In this document: positions 24,754-36,949 of the stretch, piece by piece
Position numbering within the stretch: the stretch's first letter is position 1
Layout of the letters: the number at the start of each line of letters is the position of its first letter
NCBI GenBank assembly: GCA_037447605.1
Contig: CM074806.1
Span: 3,180,797 to 3,244,796, forward strand
Source of the DNA: Zygnema circumcarinatum
Lineage: Eukaryota; Streptophyta; Zygnematophyceae; Zygnematales; Zygnemataceae
Length of the DNA stretch: 64,000 nt
Reading direction: 5' to 3'
Made by a program: the position numbers and the translations under genes
The notes under the pieces: generated by a model
Told to the model about the DNA's origin: nothing
The model's input: the letters and a program-made list of their open reading frames with translations, nothing else
The model's database searches: none

Positions 24754-27700
24754 ATGGCGACGGCAATGCAGACCACGGCGAGCGGCCTGAGCCTCGGATC
24801 TGTAGCAGCTGCGGCTGCTGGAGAGGCGAAGTCCGTGCAAGTGCCAGCTGTGGCTGGGAAGTTTCAGAGCTTCAATGGCCTGAGGAAGGCGGAGAACGTG
24901 TTTGGATCTACGAAGGCGTCGACAAAGGCCTTCTCGGTCGCTGTGAGCAAGAAGGGGAAGAAGAGCCAGCGCGCAGCTGTTGTGTGCGAGCAGCACATTC
25001 CGGGGATGAAGCTTGTGTTTGTCTCGGCTGAAGTGGCACCGTGGAGCAAGACCGGCGGGCTGGGAGATGTGCTGGGCGGTCTTCCTCCTGCGCTCGCTGT
25101 AAGTTTGAAGCTCGCTTGGATCTGGTGAAGGCAAGGTTGTCCGTCACAGTGGGCCTATGATGCACACGGATGAATAAGGAGCTCGTGAGCGTGTCTTCTG
25201 GTCACGATCTGGTCGATTCTTTCCTTCATCTGTCTGAACTTGGATTTCGATGCAGGCCCGGGGCCATCGTGTGATGACGGTCTCTCCCCGATACGATCAA
25301 TATAAGGACGCTTGGGACACTGAGGCCACTGTGGATGTAAGTTAACCCCAAGGGCAGTCTCTATTGCAAGATTCCTTTCTTTTCCCAAATACAGTCGTAT
25401 GATCTGTTTTTGTAGCAGTTTCGATGTTCCCATTATCAGGACTCTAAATTTAATGGAGGTCTTTAGCTTGTTAAGCTCTTCGTTTTAATGTATTGTGTTT
25501 TATTACGCGCAGGTGAAGGTGGGAAACAAGATTGAAACCGTGAGGTTTTTCCACACCTACAAGAGGGGTGTGGACAGAGTTTTCATCGACCATCCCCTTT
25601 TCCTCGCCAAGGTAATGCCAATTTGTGCGTTAGTGTTCGTTTTAGGTAATCAGTCCTTAGTTGTCTCTCCTTATCTAGTTCTATGTTTTCACTATGTGTC
25701 TCTGTGCCAGGGACTTTGATTTTAATGATTTGCAGCCAGAATTGTGAAACTTGATGCTGATGTGGAAATGATTGTGGTATGCTGGTATTTTTGCTCAGTC
25801 CTTTCTGGCTAGGGCATGGCGGGCGGGTTAACTGGGATGTGCTTATGCTCTTTACTGGGTATCTGCAAAGCATATCTGCCGAGTCTGTTCTCTTTGAGGG
25901 GCAGTTCACAGAATTTGGATATTGCTTGTGCAGGTCTGGGGCAAAACCGGCAGCAAGATTTATGGACCAGTAACCGGAGTTGACTATGCGGACAATCAGC
26001 TCCGCTTCAGTCTGTTCTGCCAGGTAAACGGTCTCCTGCCAGACATCTAAAAATTGTCAATTGAAGTGGACATTGCAAGCTGTGCTGGTATTGGATATGA
26101 TTCGTTCGGTGATTTACTGGATCTTCTTTCTGCATTTCTGCCGCAGGCAGCAATCGAGGCACCACGAGTGTTGAACTTGACCAGCAATGATTTCTTCACT
26201 GGACCCTATGGTAAGTTTCCTCTGTAGAAAGTGATTTTGAGTTGGTTTTGTTCCATTCTACTTAAGCAGTTTTTTTTTGCTCTACAAGCTTTTTTGAATA
26301 TCATTTCTACCGGTTTACTGTCGTCTGCAGGTGAGGATGTCATTTTTGTCGCCAACGATTGGCACACTGCCCCTCTGTCTTCATACTTGAAGGCCTATCA
26401 CAAAGCAAACGGCAGCTTCTTGAATGCAAAGGTGTGTTGGCCGTCGAGTTTGTATGCGTTGCTGTCTGAAGATGTAATAATTGTGGAAGTTCACATCTGA
26501 CACACTACTTGCAGGTTGTTTGGTGAGCCGTTGTTGATGACTCATCCCTATGTGTTTTGTCCCTTATGGAAGTTTAAAGTTCATGTCACATGGGATGTGC
26601 CGTGTAAACAGGGTTTTATTAATGCAGAGTATGTATGCTTATCTTGATTTCCAGGTGGTATACTGCACACACAACATTGCCTACCAAGGCCGATTTGCCC
26701 GGGCTGATTTCAGTTACCTCAACCTGCCTGACGAGTTTCTTCCTGCTTTCGAGTTCGATGATGGGTAAGTTTTAGTTCATTTGTGTAGACGTAAATTGAT
26801 AGTTAATAAATTAGGCTGCTCTGGGATCTCTGCTCTGTGGGCTGCTCTGCTCTGCTCTGTTTTGGTTTTTCTGCTCCCCTGACCATAGTTTTTCTTTCCT
26901 GGATTTGTTTGCAACGTTTGACCAAAGTCATTAATTTCCTCTGAAGCCAAATCTTGTCTGTTCTCATGTTTTGTGATAGTTCTGACCACCGTTCACTGTA
27001 TCCTTGATGCAGATATGACAAGCCCGTGAAGGGTCCCAAGATCAACTGGATGAAGGCCGGTTTCTTGCAGGCAGACAAGGTGCTGACAGTGAGCCCCAAC
27101 TACGCGGAGGAGCTTCAGGCTGGCCCTGACACTGGTGTGGAGTTGGACGACATTGCCCGCCAAGTTGGCGTGGAGGGTATTGTGAACGGAATGGATGTCC
27201 AGGAGTGGGATCCTTCAGAAGACAAGTACCTGGACACGAAGTATGACATCACCAATGTAAGTGAACATCATACAATGCAATCCAACCGTGTATCTACAAG
27301 ATGCAATGGAGCAGAGCAAGCTACCTGAAAATGCTTGTTTCTTGTGCATTGGTTCATGTAGTAAATGAGAAGTATTGATCACTGGGTACAACACAGGCGG
27401 TCGTTGTTCATGCCGTTCTTTCCTGGCTGTGGTCATCATCTGGGTAGTCTGACAGGTATGTAAGTGCTCCGGAGGAATGCAGGTTTTGGAGGTGAAGCCC
27501 ACGCTTAAGGAGACACTTCAGGCAGAGGTGGGACTGCCTGTGAACCCAGATGTTCCAGTGATTGCATTCATTGGCCGACTGGAGGAACAGAAAGGCTCCG
27601 ACATTTTGTCGGCAGCTGTGGAGGAGATTGTGGCTTCAAACGCACAGCTTGTTGTGCTGGTAAGTCAACCTGACTGATTTGGCCATGGCGGCAACTGCAC

Positions 27701-29084
27701 GTTCATGGGGTATGGGAAATATCAGTGTGACAGTAGTTGCCGGAAGTACTTCCTCGTATTCGTGACTCCTAGGATTTGCCAGGTCGCCACCATAGTATAG
27801 AAGAAGGTGAATAAAATGGTAGATATGCCTCAATTTCAACTAGTGTCTTAAAAATGATGTTGTCGGGTTTGCTCTATCGTAACATCCTTCTAAAAACCCT
27901 AAAAACCCTGAAATCAAGTGTACACTTGCTGGGCTTACTCGTCGTTCTCTTTTCTCTCGACAGGGCACTGGAAAGAAGGCTTTGGAGCAACAACTTGAGG
28001 ATCTTGAGGTCAAGTACCCGGGCAAGGCCGTGGGTGTCGTCAAATTCAACGTGCCTTTGGCCCACCTTATGACTGCTGGAGCTGATTTCATGCTCGTTCC
28101 CAGTCGTTTCGAGCCTTGCGGCCTCATTCAGCTTCACGCGATGAGATATGGCACTGTAAGTTGGCTTTCGGAAGCTCTGTCCCGGCTCTCAAACATTCTG
28201 CCCCAACTACACGTGATGACACAGAACGACAGTGGGTCTGACGTTGAATGAATCTTATCCTCTGCAGGTGCCAATTGTGGCATCCACCGGTGGATTGGTG
28301 GACACAGTGGAGGAGGGTGTGACAGGTTTCCACATGGGAGCGTTTAACGTGGACGTAAGTCCCTCTTCATGCTACTTCTCTGTAATGAAAAAATTTGCTC
28401 TGGAAAGGGCATTTGAGCCAGAGGTTGGTTTTGTATGTGAATGTGTATGAGTGCGTTTTGCCACGCCTAGCCAGGTTGCAGTTTCTGTAACTATGGTGGG
28501 GTAATCAACATAAGAATAAGAACATAAGAACATAAGAATTTCCTCGGGAGCTGCCGGCGTGTAATTACACAATGTATGGGGGTTATGTGACTTTTGTTCC
28601 AGGCAATGGCCGCCTTGGAATGTGTCCTGCACGTCTGCACGTCCTCGTAGTGCCCTCCTCGCTTGTTCTAAACAGGCGAAACGTGGTTGTGCAGTGCGAA
28701 GCGGTGGATCCTAAAGACGTGGCGGCGCTGGCTGCTGGTGTGAAGAAGGCCACCACGGTTTATGGTACTCCGGAATTCTCTGAGATCGTGAAGAACTGCA
28801 TGAGCCAAGACCTGTCCTGGAAGGTGAGGCTTCTGCGTCCTCTTCCTTTGAGGTCTAGAGTACGAGTGCTGTAGAGAAGAAACTCTCAGACTACGGCGAG
28901 ACTCAAACTTTGCTGCGGGGTTTCTCCGAATCTCACAATCAAGTTTGCGTGTTTATAAATGCAGAACCCGGCCAAGGTGTGGGAGGACGCCCTACTCTCA
29001 CTGCAGGTGGAGGGCAGCGCTGCTGGGACAGCTGACGGAGAGGAGATCGCTCCTAAGGCCAAGGCCAACATTGCGGCCCCTTGA
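24754..29084 (+). CDS. GBSS1: Granule-bound starch synthase I (amylose synthesis), plastid
   Basis: ADP-glucose:alpha-glucan glucosyltransferase of family GT5, bound to starch granules and making amylose. Thirteen exons join in phase: 24754-25098, 25256-25336, 25513-25611, 25934-26023, 26147-26210, 26331-26431, 26655-26764, 27013-27256, 27483-27659, 27964-28155, 28268-28354, 28695-28823, 28965-29084, giving 612 residues, close to known GBSSI proteins. Residues 1 to about 85 form a Ser/Lys/Ala-rich transit peptide. The catalytic GT5 N-lobe motif [13 protein letters not shown] includes Lys99, and the C-lobe motif is STGGLVDTV (507-515). GBSS-specific stretches such as [24 protein letters not shown] and the C-terminal KANIAAP tail are present. 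Met at 24754 is chosen; an in-frame Met at 24721 would add 11 residues. Intron 11 contains an ACATAAGA tandem stretch near 28510-28540. Confidence 0.96.
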
Positions 29085-30772
29085 GCTGAGGGGCGTTTCC
29101 TATGACCTTCCAGGCGGGAGGTGTTCAGAATGTGTATAATTGGATTTGGATTCTGCCATTTTGTTAACCTATTTGGAATTTTGCCAGCAGCATAGTTTAC
29201 ATAAGGGAGAGAAAGCGAAGCTGATCGTGCGGCGGCACGCTATGGATACTGTAGGAGGCATTAAACGCCATGCGCGAGGGATAAGGCGTGATTTTAAATC
29301 AGGCAGCGTAGGAGACAGCAGGCGCAAGCTGCTGCGGTGTTGCAGTCGTAGATGGAAATGGCGACGCTCGGTATAAAGTAGAAAAAGAGAAATTCAGCCG
29401 TATGATGAGATGATGATGATTGCTTAATATGTATTTCAAATTTGGTCATACAAGGATGTATGCAGCTTTCTGAAGATGGCTGCAGGTTTGTGCGAATTTC
29501 GTTGTCGAAACTTTGTTTATGCAAGACGATGCAAGACAGTTAGTAAATGCCGAATATAATTTCCCATGTGAGAGAAGCTCAAGATTAGTCGGATAATTCA
29601 GTAAGTGTGAGCGGGGGAGAAAGCCAGTAAGCAGGTAGATACAGATGAGAGGAGGCAAATATCTAAATGTGTACGTCCGCGGGCGAGGGGGAAAAAGTTG
29701 GATAATTTTTTGGGTATTTAGAACACGGCGAGAGAGGTGGAGAAGCCATTCATGCAGGCCTCCTCCGCCCCCTCTCCTCGAGGGAAAGATCGAACGACGC
29801 CGCCCTCTCTTAGAAATGCCGGCCCTAGTTGGCGGGAGAGTCGCAAACGACAAGCGACAACGCATCACACGCTGGTTTGTCGGCGTGCAGTTTCAGTGGT
29901 CGGTGGCGGTTGACCGTTGGCCTCGTCCGGCCGGGCCAGACCGGTCCTGTGCACGTCAGCGGCACAAGCCAGCATATGTCGGACCATTGGACCAGCAACT
30001 GTTGGTCAACGATTGCGTGCCAATGGTAACCAACCGCTGGCAGTGGTTGGCTAGGTTTCCCAACTGAGGGTGTTGTTCAAGGGCACTAAGTCAGCATCAG
30101 AATAATTGACACCATCTTTCGCCTCAGCGGAGCCTGTGATTCCCAGCAAACCACCGTTGCAACTTCTCCACCTCCATCCTCGAAGACTCGACCTCCTTCG
30201 CCTGCACCTCTCTTCGTCCTCTCTAACGTAAAGGCCTCCCTCTCAGACCTAAGGGCCTCCCTCTGAGACCTGAACATCGCCATGAAAAAGTTCCGCTGGA
30301 TTGGAACTCGCCCCCCCTCCAATGCATGCAACATCATCTCGTCAGAGAGCTTGAGGGTCTCAGGATTCTCTCCCACGAGCAAACCATTGCCAGTTTGTTA
30401 ACCATTGAGTTCGAGGTCCGCCAACCAATGGCTCTCAACTATTAGAAATGGCTGGCTAGCTCCATTACCCAATGGTCGCAAGCCATTAGCAATGGTTGAC
30501 ATTGCTATCAAATGGTCCGCCTAAGCACGCATGGGTGGCCATTCAGTAAATACCTCAGTACTTCAGATAAAGGCACGATGAAGGTGCAGTGCTCACAACG
30601 TCAGGCTTTCATAAGTTACAATACTGATGCAACATTCGTAAAGCAATGCTCAACAACATGTTAACCAAGTGGAGCATTGATGTTTTTGCATACGAGTTCA
30701 CTCCGACTGAAGGCTCCACCACAAAGGCAAAACCTACGACCAGCCGATGGCTTCTGCTGACTTTGGAGGCAG

Positions 30773-31220
30773 GTCCAAGTGGCTCGAAAGGCGCAGTGGG
30801 CCGCCGTCCAGGGGACGTTAAGTGGGAGGACGGAGGAGGCAGAAGCCGTGCGAGCGGAAGTGTACTCTGTCAGACGGGTGGAGAGGGAGGTGGAACTCGC
30901 GGGGGTGAGGGTGGAGGGCCTCGAGGTGGAGGAGGAAGGCGCTGGGGGGGAGGAGGGAGACGCTGGGAGGGAGGAGGGAGACGCTGGGAGGGAGGAGGGA
31001 GACGCTGGGAGGGAGGAGGGAGACGCTGGGAGGGAGGAGGGAGACGCTGGGAGGGAGGAGGGAGACGCTGGGAGGGAGGTGGGAGACGCTGGGAGGGAGG
31101 TGGGAGACGCTGGGAGGGAGGTGGGAGACGCTGGGAGGGAGGTGGAAGGCGTGGTGGTGGCGATGGAGGAGGTGGAGGGGGTGGTGGACTCGATACTGCA
31201 ATGGCCGACAGCCATTCAAC
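30773..31220 (+). CDS. Possible exon with 7-residue Glu/Gly repeats, gene unknown
   Basis: An open frame lies between a CAG acceptor (30772) and a GTGAGT donor (31221). The first 55 residues are rich in Glu, Arg and Val and look helical. Then come about nine 7-residue repeats of the type REEGDAG changing to REVGDAG, encoded by the 21-nt minisatellite, and a Val/Glu-rich end. No flanking exon was found and all frames of the repeat are open, so this may be chance. Confidence 0.25.
30957..31145. repeat. 21-nt purine minisatellite, about 9 units
   Basis: Tandem 21-nt units contain GAGACGCTGGGAGGGAGG. The first units end in AGG and the last ones in TGG, a single-base variant that spreads as a block. 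The unit length is divisible by three, so frames stay open on both strands. Confidence 0.93.
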
Positions 31221-31708
31221 GTGAGTCTTAAGAAAATGCACTCTTTCCTGCCTTTACACAACAAGACGCAAGCATGCCCGACAGTTCACTTGGAGCAATA
31301 GCTGGTAGCACTGATGGGCAAAATGGATTTCGCTTTAAGCGTAAGATTAGGTAGGATGGCAGCTAGAAGCGTCAACCTAAAGGTGGCTATATTTTGAGGC
31401 TCACAATTTTTCGTCAAGAAGCGACTAACAAGTTCCATACAAAAGAAGTTTTATTTGGAAGGGTTTATATGCAGGTTAAGTCATGGCACGGAAACAGCAA
31501 TGGAAACTGGGTGCAACCTCACTGAGTTTGATTTTGTCAGGAAAAACTCTAAACAAGGCTCAAAGAGTGCTGTGCTTTAGATCAAAGCATCACCTCCCAC
31601 TCCAAGTAACACTTCAAGTGAGTGATCGCCGACTGTCAGCGTGCTCAACACACAACTTACAGTCTACACATGCATTAGTGCAAAACACATGAACTTTTGC
31701 AGAGTCGT

Positions 31709-34700
31709 TTAAGACTCATATGGCTTGACTGGTTGCGTCCCAAAAGAAGGCTCACCCGGGAGACAAGTCCAGTTCTGAGCTGTGTTCGAATATCCGACGT
31801 CGCACGCACATCCGACCCCCATCATCATCATCTCACACGTGCCATGGCCGCCACATGCGCCACCCGGCTGAGTGGCGTTGCAGAAACCTGCACACTCCTG
31901 AATGCCTCTTTGGTTTTCAAAGCTGCAGCCGCCTTCGTCATTGCTTTCGGACAAGCAATTTCGATCAGCTGCTGGGCAAACAGTTTCCCAGGAATTGACT
32001 ATTTCCACTGGGCCTGAGAGGTAATTTGACGATATGTCGATTGAAACATAGCATCCCCCATACGCGCTTGATATGTAAAACGACACAGACCCTGTGAGGT
32101 AATTGTCATTGAACGACCTGCACTCACAGTGACTTCGATTAAAGAGAGTTAGTACTGCAATACATCTCAACAAGAAAACATGCAAATATCAGGTGAGTTT
32201 AGCCACCGAGTTTAGCTACGTGCGTCAGCAAACTTCCGTAAAAAAATCTCATATCTTTATTTGATACATTTCATAGCGAGGGAAATTACACGCATGTCGT
32301 ATCAGGAGTGACATCCTCCCACTTACCAAGTTAATTGACCACTATACGAATACGGACTAAAACAGTAAGCATTACAGTACGGAAGTTCTCCAGTTAGCTT
32401 GTTTGAGCCAAGCTGCCTGCACACACCTCCAGCCATGCAATAAGTGATGCCCACGTTAGCAAAAGGGAGTGCATTACTTCGTACGTTAAGGTTTATCGTC
32501 TGCATGTGCGAAAAAATATCATTTGGGCTTACGTTTCAAAAAATTGCTTAGGAAAGGCATAAGTTCCATTGGGAAAAACGAGGATAGCTTACACGAACTG
32601 AAGCTGGCATATAAAGTCTGGGATTGTTCCTGAAAGCTGATTTGCACTAAGAACTCTGCGAAGAAATGATAATCGAACAAAAATTTCAGTAGTAGGGACA
32701 GACCATGGACCTAGATCTGTAATAACTCAAACATATTCACTTCAGCTTGCCAACTCTGGGAAGATTCGAAGGATGAATCCCAAGAAGTGTAGGCTAAGTA
32801 TGAAAACGAACAAGTTTTGAAGCACAGTGTCACCGAGGCAGGACGGGATACTGCCGTTCAGTTGGTTGCCACTGAGATCCCTGCAATCATGCAGACATGC
32901 AGATATTAATGACGGGAGCAGAGAGGTTAGATTAAAACAAACGAGATTGAATGGAAATCCCAATTGTAGAGAATATAACGAATCAAATAAAATGGCAAAA
33001 GGTAAAGTTTAAAGTGCTAATGCATCCGCACGTTAACAGTTCTTTCTTTCCAACATGAAGTGGAAAGTATTCTCACAAAGTTTGCAGGGATCCCACACTG
33101 CAAAGCGATAACGGAATGGCTCCCGTAAAATAATTTGTCGACAAGTCGCTGCAATGCTCCTCCCTCTCTTAAACACGTGCCACAAAAAATCTAAAATTAC
33201 CAGCGCATCCCATATTTTCTCCTAATGTTCCAGATTTTTTTTATTCATAATTTTCACACCGCACCGCATACCCCTCTCTCTCCCTCTCCCTCCTCCCTCT
33301 CTCTCTCCCTCCCTCTCTCTCTCCCTCCCTCTCTCTCTCCCTCCCTCCCTCTCTCTCTCCCTCCCTCTCACTCTCCCTCCCTCCCTCCCTCTCTCTCCCT
33401 CCCTCCCTCCCTCCCTCGGCAGAGTCGCGCGTGACAAGTTGCAGTGAAACGATTCCAGCGGCCGTACAACCGCGAACGGTCAAACGACCGGGTTCAGCCG
33501 TTGAATCGCCTCGGTAGTGACCGTCCGTACGGAGCCGTCCCCTGTCGGCAGGGTCTTGTTTGCGAGGAACGGATGAAGGCCTCACATGACTTGAGCCTTG
33601 CCGAGGTTGCAGATGCAGGAGGGGATGCCGCCTTCCAAGTGGTTTCCAGACATATGTCTGCAGTTTGTTATGGATTTAAAGTAAATTCAAGTAGAAAATG
33701 ACTCGCTGTAATCACAACTAGCGATATGAAAAAAGGGGGGACAGGCATACTGCGCAGGAACGATGCTGCAATAACTTCAGTCTGAACAAACAGCGATTGT
33801 AATTTGAAGTCATGCCAAATTGTACCAGACAGACGTAGTCTCTAGCAAAGGCAAGTCGCTTTGCTCAATGATAAGAAGGAAAGAATGGTTCCAACAGCGA
33901 TGCTGCTCACATGGACGAGAGGGAAGTCATGTTGCAAAACGAGGGAGGAATTACTCCTGATAAGCCGTTTCCAGTAACGTCACTGCGAGGAGAAGGTTTG
34001 AAAAAGGAAACATGTCACTTGAGATCGTTTCTAACGTTCATGCCAAGTTTGAAGAATAGACTTGCGAAAATTGCAAAAGATAATCAAGCACGAGCACTTA
34101 CAAGTAATCCAATTTGGTGAGTTTGCCGATGCACGATGGAATGCTGCCATTCAAGTGATCGAGTTGAAGATTTCTGCCAGACAAAAGAAATAAAGTGGTT
34201 TTCGTTAGGATGTCTCCACCGATTGAAAAAAGCACTGCAGGTCAAATGCTGCAGGGGCAGCAAACTGTTGGCTGGAAGGAATACTCAATGGGCCCAATTG
34301 GCAGAGCAGCAAACTATGACTTGAACGACTAAAGTGAGAGCTCACAGCAAGTTGAGGTACGGCAGGTTGCAAATAGAAGGCGGGATGCTTCCAACGAGGT
34401 CTTGATAACTCATATCTCTGCAGAAGAGAGATTTGCTTATTCTCTGTCCATATATATTCACAAGTTGCGGGCCATAGAAACAGCAACCAGCCTCTCGCGA
34501 GATTGCAGGCTCTCCAAACATGACAAGTATAGGACAAAACTTGGACACAAAACTGACATTTCAGTAACACGCCCGTTGGAGTTGCACTTTATTCTGCTGA
34601 AGGCGGAGCAGGAGGTGCTCTTGCTCGACCATCCTGCAAAGGAATCGTACGGACCTCGCCACGCCGCCTTGAGGCTCAGAAGCACACTCCCTGCATTCAC

Positions 34701-35234
34701 AAACGATGGAACCAACAAGCGCTTAAATTCGACTAGAGCATAAAAACATCAAATGTCTGGAGAACCGCGCCAGTAACCAATTCGTAACATGCAAAAATGA
34801 AAGCTGATTGGCCCTTATTTTGGCTAAGAAATTTCCGTACAACCAACTTCTCCCGAACATTGACACGCCTCCTTACGTATCTGCCCGACCGGTAATGCTT
34901 TAGCCCTCTGGGACTGCTATTCTAGGTGGAACCCAAGCGTGACATCACGGCCCTAAATGGGCTCACTTCCCTCCTCAAAGAGTATGCGGCTCCACAGAAA
35001 TCAATGCATTCACCGTTCTGCCGCGAAGTCTTCAGTGTTCTGCATTTAGGGTTTCAGTTTTGTTGTTTCACGAAAGAGATTTAGTTTCAGCTTGCAGGAA
35101 TTCGGCGTGTGCGCACGGTCTGCACTGTTGATGACGGCCTCGCCGCTTGGGAGGAAGTAGCACAGGAGGGAGAGCATGAGGAGCTCTGCCTGAAAGCCGC
35201 CATAGCCGCTCCTGAGAGCCTTCCCCGACGCCAT
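31709..35234 (-). CDS. Secreted leucine-rich-repeat protein with EGF-like C-terminus
   Basis: Exons on the minus strand, high to low: 35234 to 35117 (or 35126), 34690-34558, 34417-34346, 34173-34102, 33657-33586, 32880-32741, 32655-32593, 32416-32327, 32117-31709. Exon 1 carries a hydrophobic LLMLSLLCYF signal-like segment. Exon 2 is an LRR N-cap (LLSLKAAW, SFAGW, two Cys). Three 72-nt exons follow, each one 24-residue repeat with GSIPPSI, GSIPSCI or GGIPSCI cores, as in plant LRR receptors. Further repeats contain LNGSIPSCL, LSGTIPDFI and LTGELPYC. The last exon has LTGSVSF and then a Cys cluster, GGACGGHGTC to GCACDVGY, resembling an EGF-like fold, and stops with no membrane segment or kinase. 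It probably works outside the cell in binding or wall contact. Exon 32880-32741 needs one extra base near 32790 to keep the LRR frame. Confidence 0.8.
33268..33418. repeat. CT-rich microsatellite in an LRR-gene intron
   Basis: CTCTCTCCCTCC-type repeat within the intron between LRR exons 33657-33586 and 32880-32741. It produces Arg/Glu/Gly-rich and Ser/Pro-rich shadow frames only. Confidence 0.9.
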
Positions 35235-35289
35235 GGCTGTGTCCTGAAGAAAAGGCACATGTTCAGTCACGGACAGATTAGGTCAAGCC

Positions 35290-36074
35290 TGCCATTCCCC
35301 TTCTCCCTCTCTCTCCCACTCCCTTCCTTCTCTTTCCTTGCTTTACCCTACCCACTAGCGTCATTCTCTTCAATCCCTCAGCATGCTTCTCTCTCAATTC
35401 CAGTGCCTCCGGTTTCCTATTCCTTTTTCTCCTCGCCACCATCGCCTTCTATTTTTCCTGCTCTTTCCTTTACCTCTGCGTTCCTTCACTCTCCCTCCCC
35501 GATTTCACCCGACTCTCCCATTTTTCTCTCCCTATCCCTCCGTACTCCTACCACCTTTTCCCTTCCCTAGCCCTATCTCTCCGCATCCGCCTCTCCCACC
35601 ACCTTATTTCAAGAGTATTCGTCTATTTTTTCCCAACTGTACTGTCACTGCCTATCCTCACAGTCCTCTTCCATCTCCCTCCCTCCAACTCCCTCCCTTC
35701 CTCAGCTTCCCCTTTCTTGCTTCTAATTTCTCCCATCTTTACTCTCCCTCGTCACTCCGGCTCCTCTCTTACACCTATTCTTCCACTCCCTCCCCCTCCC
35801 TCTTGCCTCCCATTCCTCCTCTCCTCGCTCTCCCACCCCTCTCTGGCTCCACTCCCACCCCTCTCCTTCCACTCCTTCCCCCCCCCACTTGCTTCCCATT
35901 TCCCACTCTCCCTCCTCCCCCCCTCTCCCTCCTCCCCCCTCTCTCCTTCCTCCCCCCTCTTTCCCTCCTCCACCCTCTCTCCCTCCTCTCCCCTCTCTCC
36001 CTCCTCCACCCTCTCTCCCTCCCCCCCTCTCTCCCTCCTCCACCCTCTCTCCCTCCTCTCCCCTCTCTCCCCCC
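35290..36074. repeat. Long pyrimidine tract running into an N gap
   Basis: C/T-rich sequence increasingly built of CTCTCCCTCCTCC units, lying upstream of the minus-strand LRR gene, so GA-rich on that gene's sense strand. The following gap probably reflects failure to assemble this repeat. The very long open frames across it are artefacts. Confidence 0.9.
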
Positions 36075-36758
36075 NNNNNNNNNNNNNNNNNNNNNNNNNN
36101 NNNNNNNNNNNNNNNNNNNNNNNNNNNNNNNNNNNNNNNNNNNNNNNNNNNNNNNNNNNNNNNNNNNNNNNNNNNNNNNNNNNNNNNNNNNNNNNNNNNN
36201 NNNNNNNNNNNNNNNNNNNNNNNNNNNNNNNNNNNNNNNNNNNNNNNNNNNNNNNNNNNNNNNNNNNNNNNNNNNNNNNNNNNNNNNNNNNNNNNNNNNN
36301 NNNNNNNNNNNNNNNNNNNNNNNNNNNNNNNNNNNNNNNNNNNNNNNNNNNNNNNNNNNNNNNNNNNNNNNNNNNNNNNNNNNNNNNNNNNNNNNNNNNN
36401 NNNNNNNNNNNNNNNNNNNNNNNNNNNNNNNNNNNNNNNNNNNNNNNNNNNNNNNNNNNNNNNNNNNNNNNNNNNNNNNNNNNNNNNNNNNNNNNNNNNN
36501 NNNNNNNNNNNNNNNNNNNNNNNNNNNNNNNNNNNNNNNNNNNNNNNNNNNNNNNNNNNNNNNNNNNNNNNNNNNNNNNNNNNNNNNNNNNNNNNNNNNN
36601 NNNNNNNNNNNNNNNNNNNNNNNNNNNNNNNNNNNNNNNNNNNNNNNNNNNNNNNNNNNNNNNNNNNNNNNNNNNNNNNNNNNNNNNNNNNNNNNNNNNN
36701 NNNNNNNNNNNNNNNNNNNNNNNNNNNNNNNNNNNNNNNNNNNNNNNNNNNNNNNNNN
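36075..36758. other. 684-N assembly gap
   Basis: A run of N between the pyrimidine tract and a reverse-transcriptase fragment. Confidence 0.99.
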
Positions 36759-36940
36759 TATCCTCAACCAAAGCATCATCAACAAAACGATCAACATAAG
36801 ATGCAACGCCGAAAGGGCAGCCTAAAACACGAATACCAATTCCATCAGCACAAGTCTGGATACCACAAGGGAGCGAAAGGGTAGAAGGGATACCAACCGG
36901 AGACCAAGCAAAACACTTCGACAAATTTACCGTCAGCCCG
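36759..36940 (-). mobile_element. Fragment of a LINE-type reverse transcriptase
   Basis: The minus-strand frame reads TVNLSKCFAWSP, then GIGIRVLGCPFG and VDRFVDDALVED. I recall this layout, a KC.AWSP block followed by GI.VLG.P.G, from the region after the catalytic YxDD in non-LTR retrotransposon polymerases. The catalytic core itself is not visible; it would lie beyond 36940, where an unrelated TIR element begins. The other side is lost in the N gap. A dead fragment is most likely. Confidence 0.55.
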
Positions 36941-36949
36941 TTTCTCCAT

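Larger units (their letters stand above)
29085..31708. other. Intergenic with a 21-nt minisatellite
   Basis: 3' flank of the starch synthase. 29880-30060 and 30400-30500 hold repeated AACCATTGG / CCAATGG words in both orientations, probably degraded mobile DNA. Apart from the possible exon at 30773-31220, no coding sequence is supported. Confidence 0.4.

Noticed and set aside
28505-28545. ACATAAGA tandem words in starch synthase intron 11, like tails of some non-LTR retrotransposons
   Set aside because: The stretch is short, and no retrotransposon body or target duplication is visible beside it.
24030-30500. AACCATTGG / CCAATGG words near 24.1, 29.9 and 30.4 kb as inverted repeats of one element
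   Set aside because: The shared words are short and no consistent boundaries or target duplications could be defined by eye.
35383-36924. Open frames of 300-480 codons spanning the N gap
   Set aside because: They consist of a pyrimidine repeat plus unknown residues. Only the last about 55 residues on the minus strand resemble a real protein (retroelement fragment).
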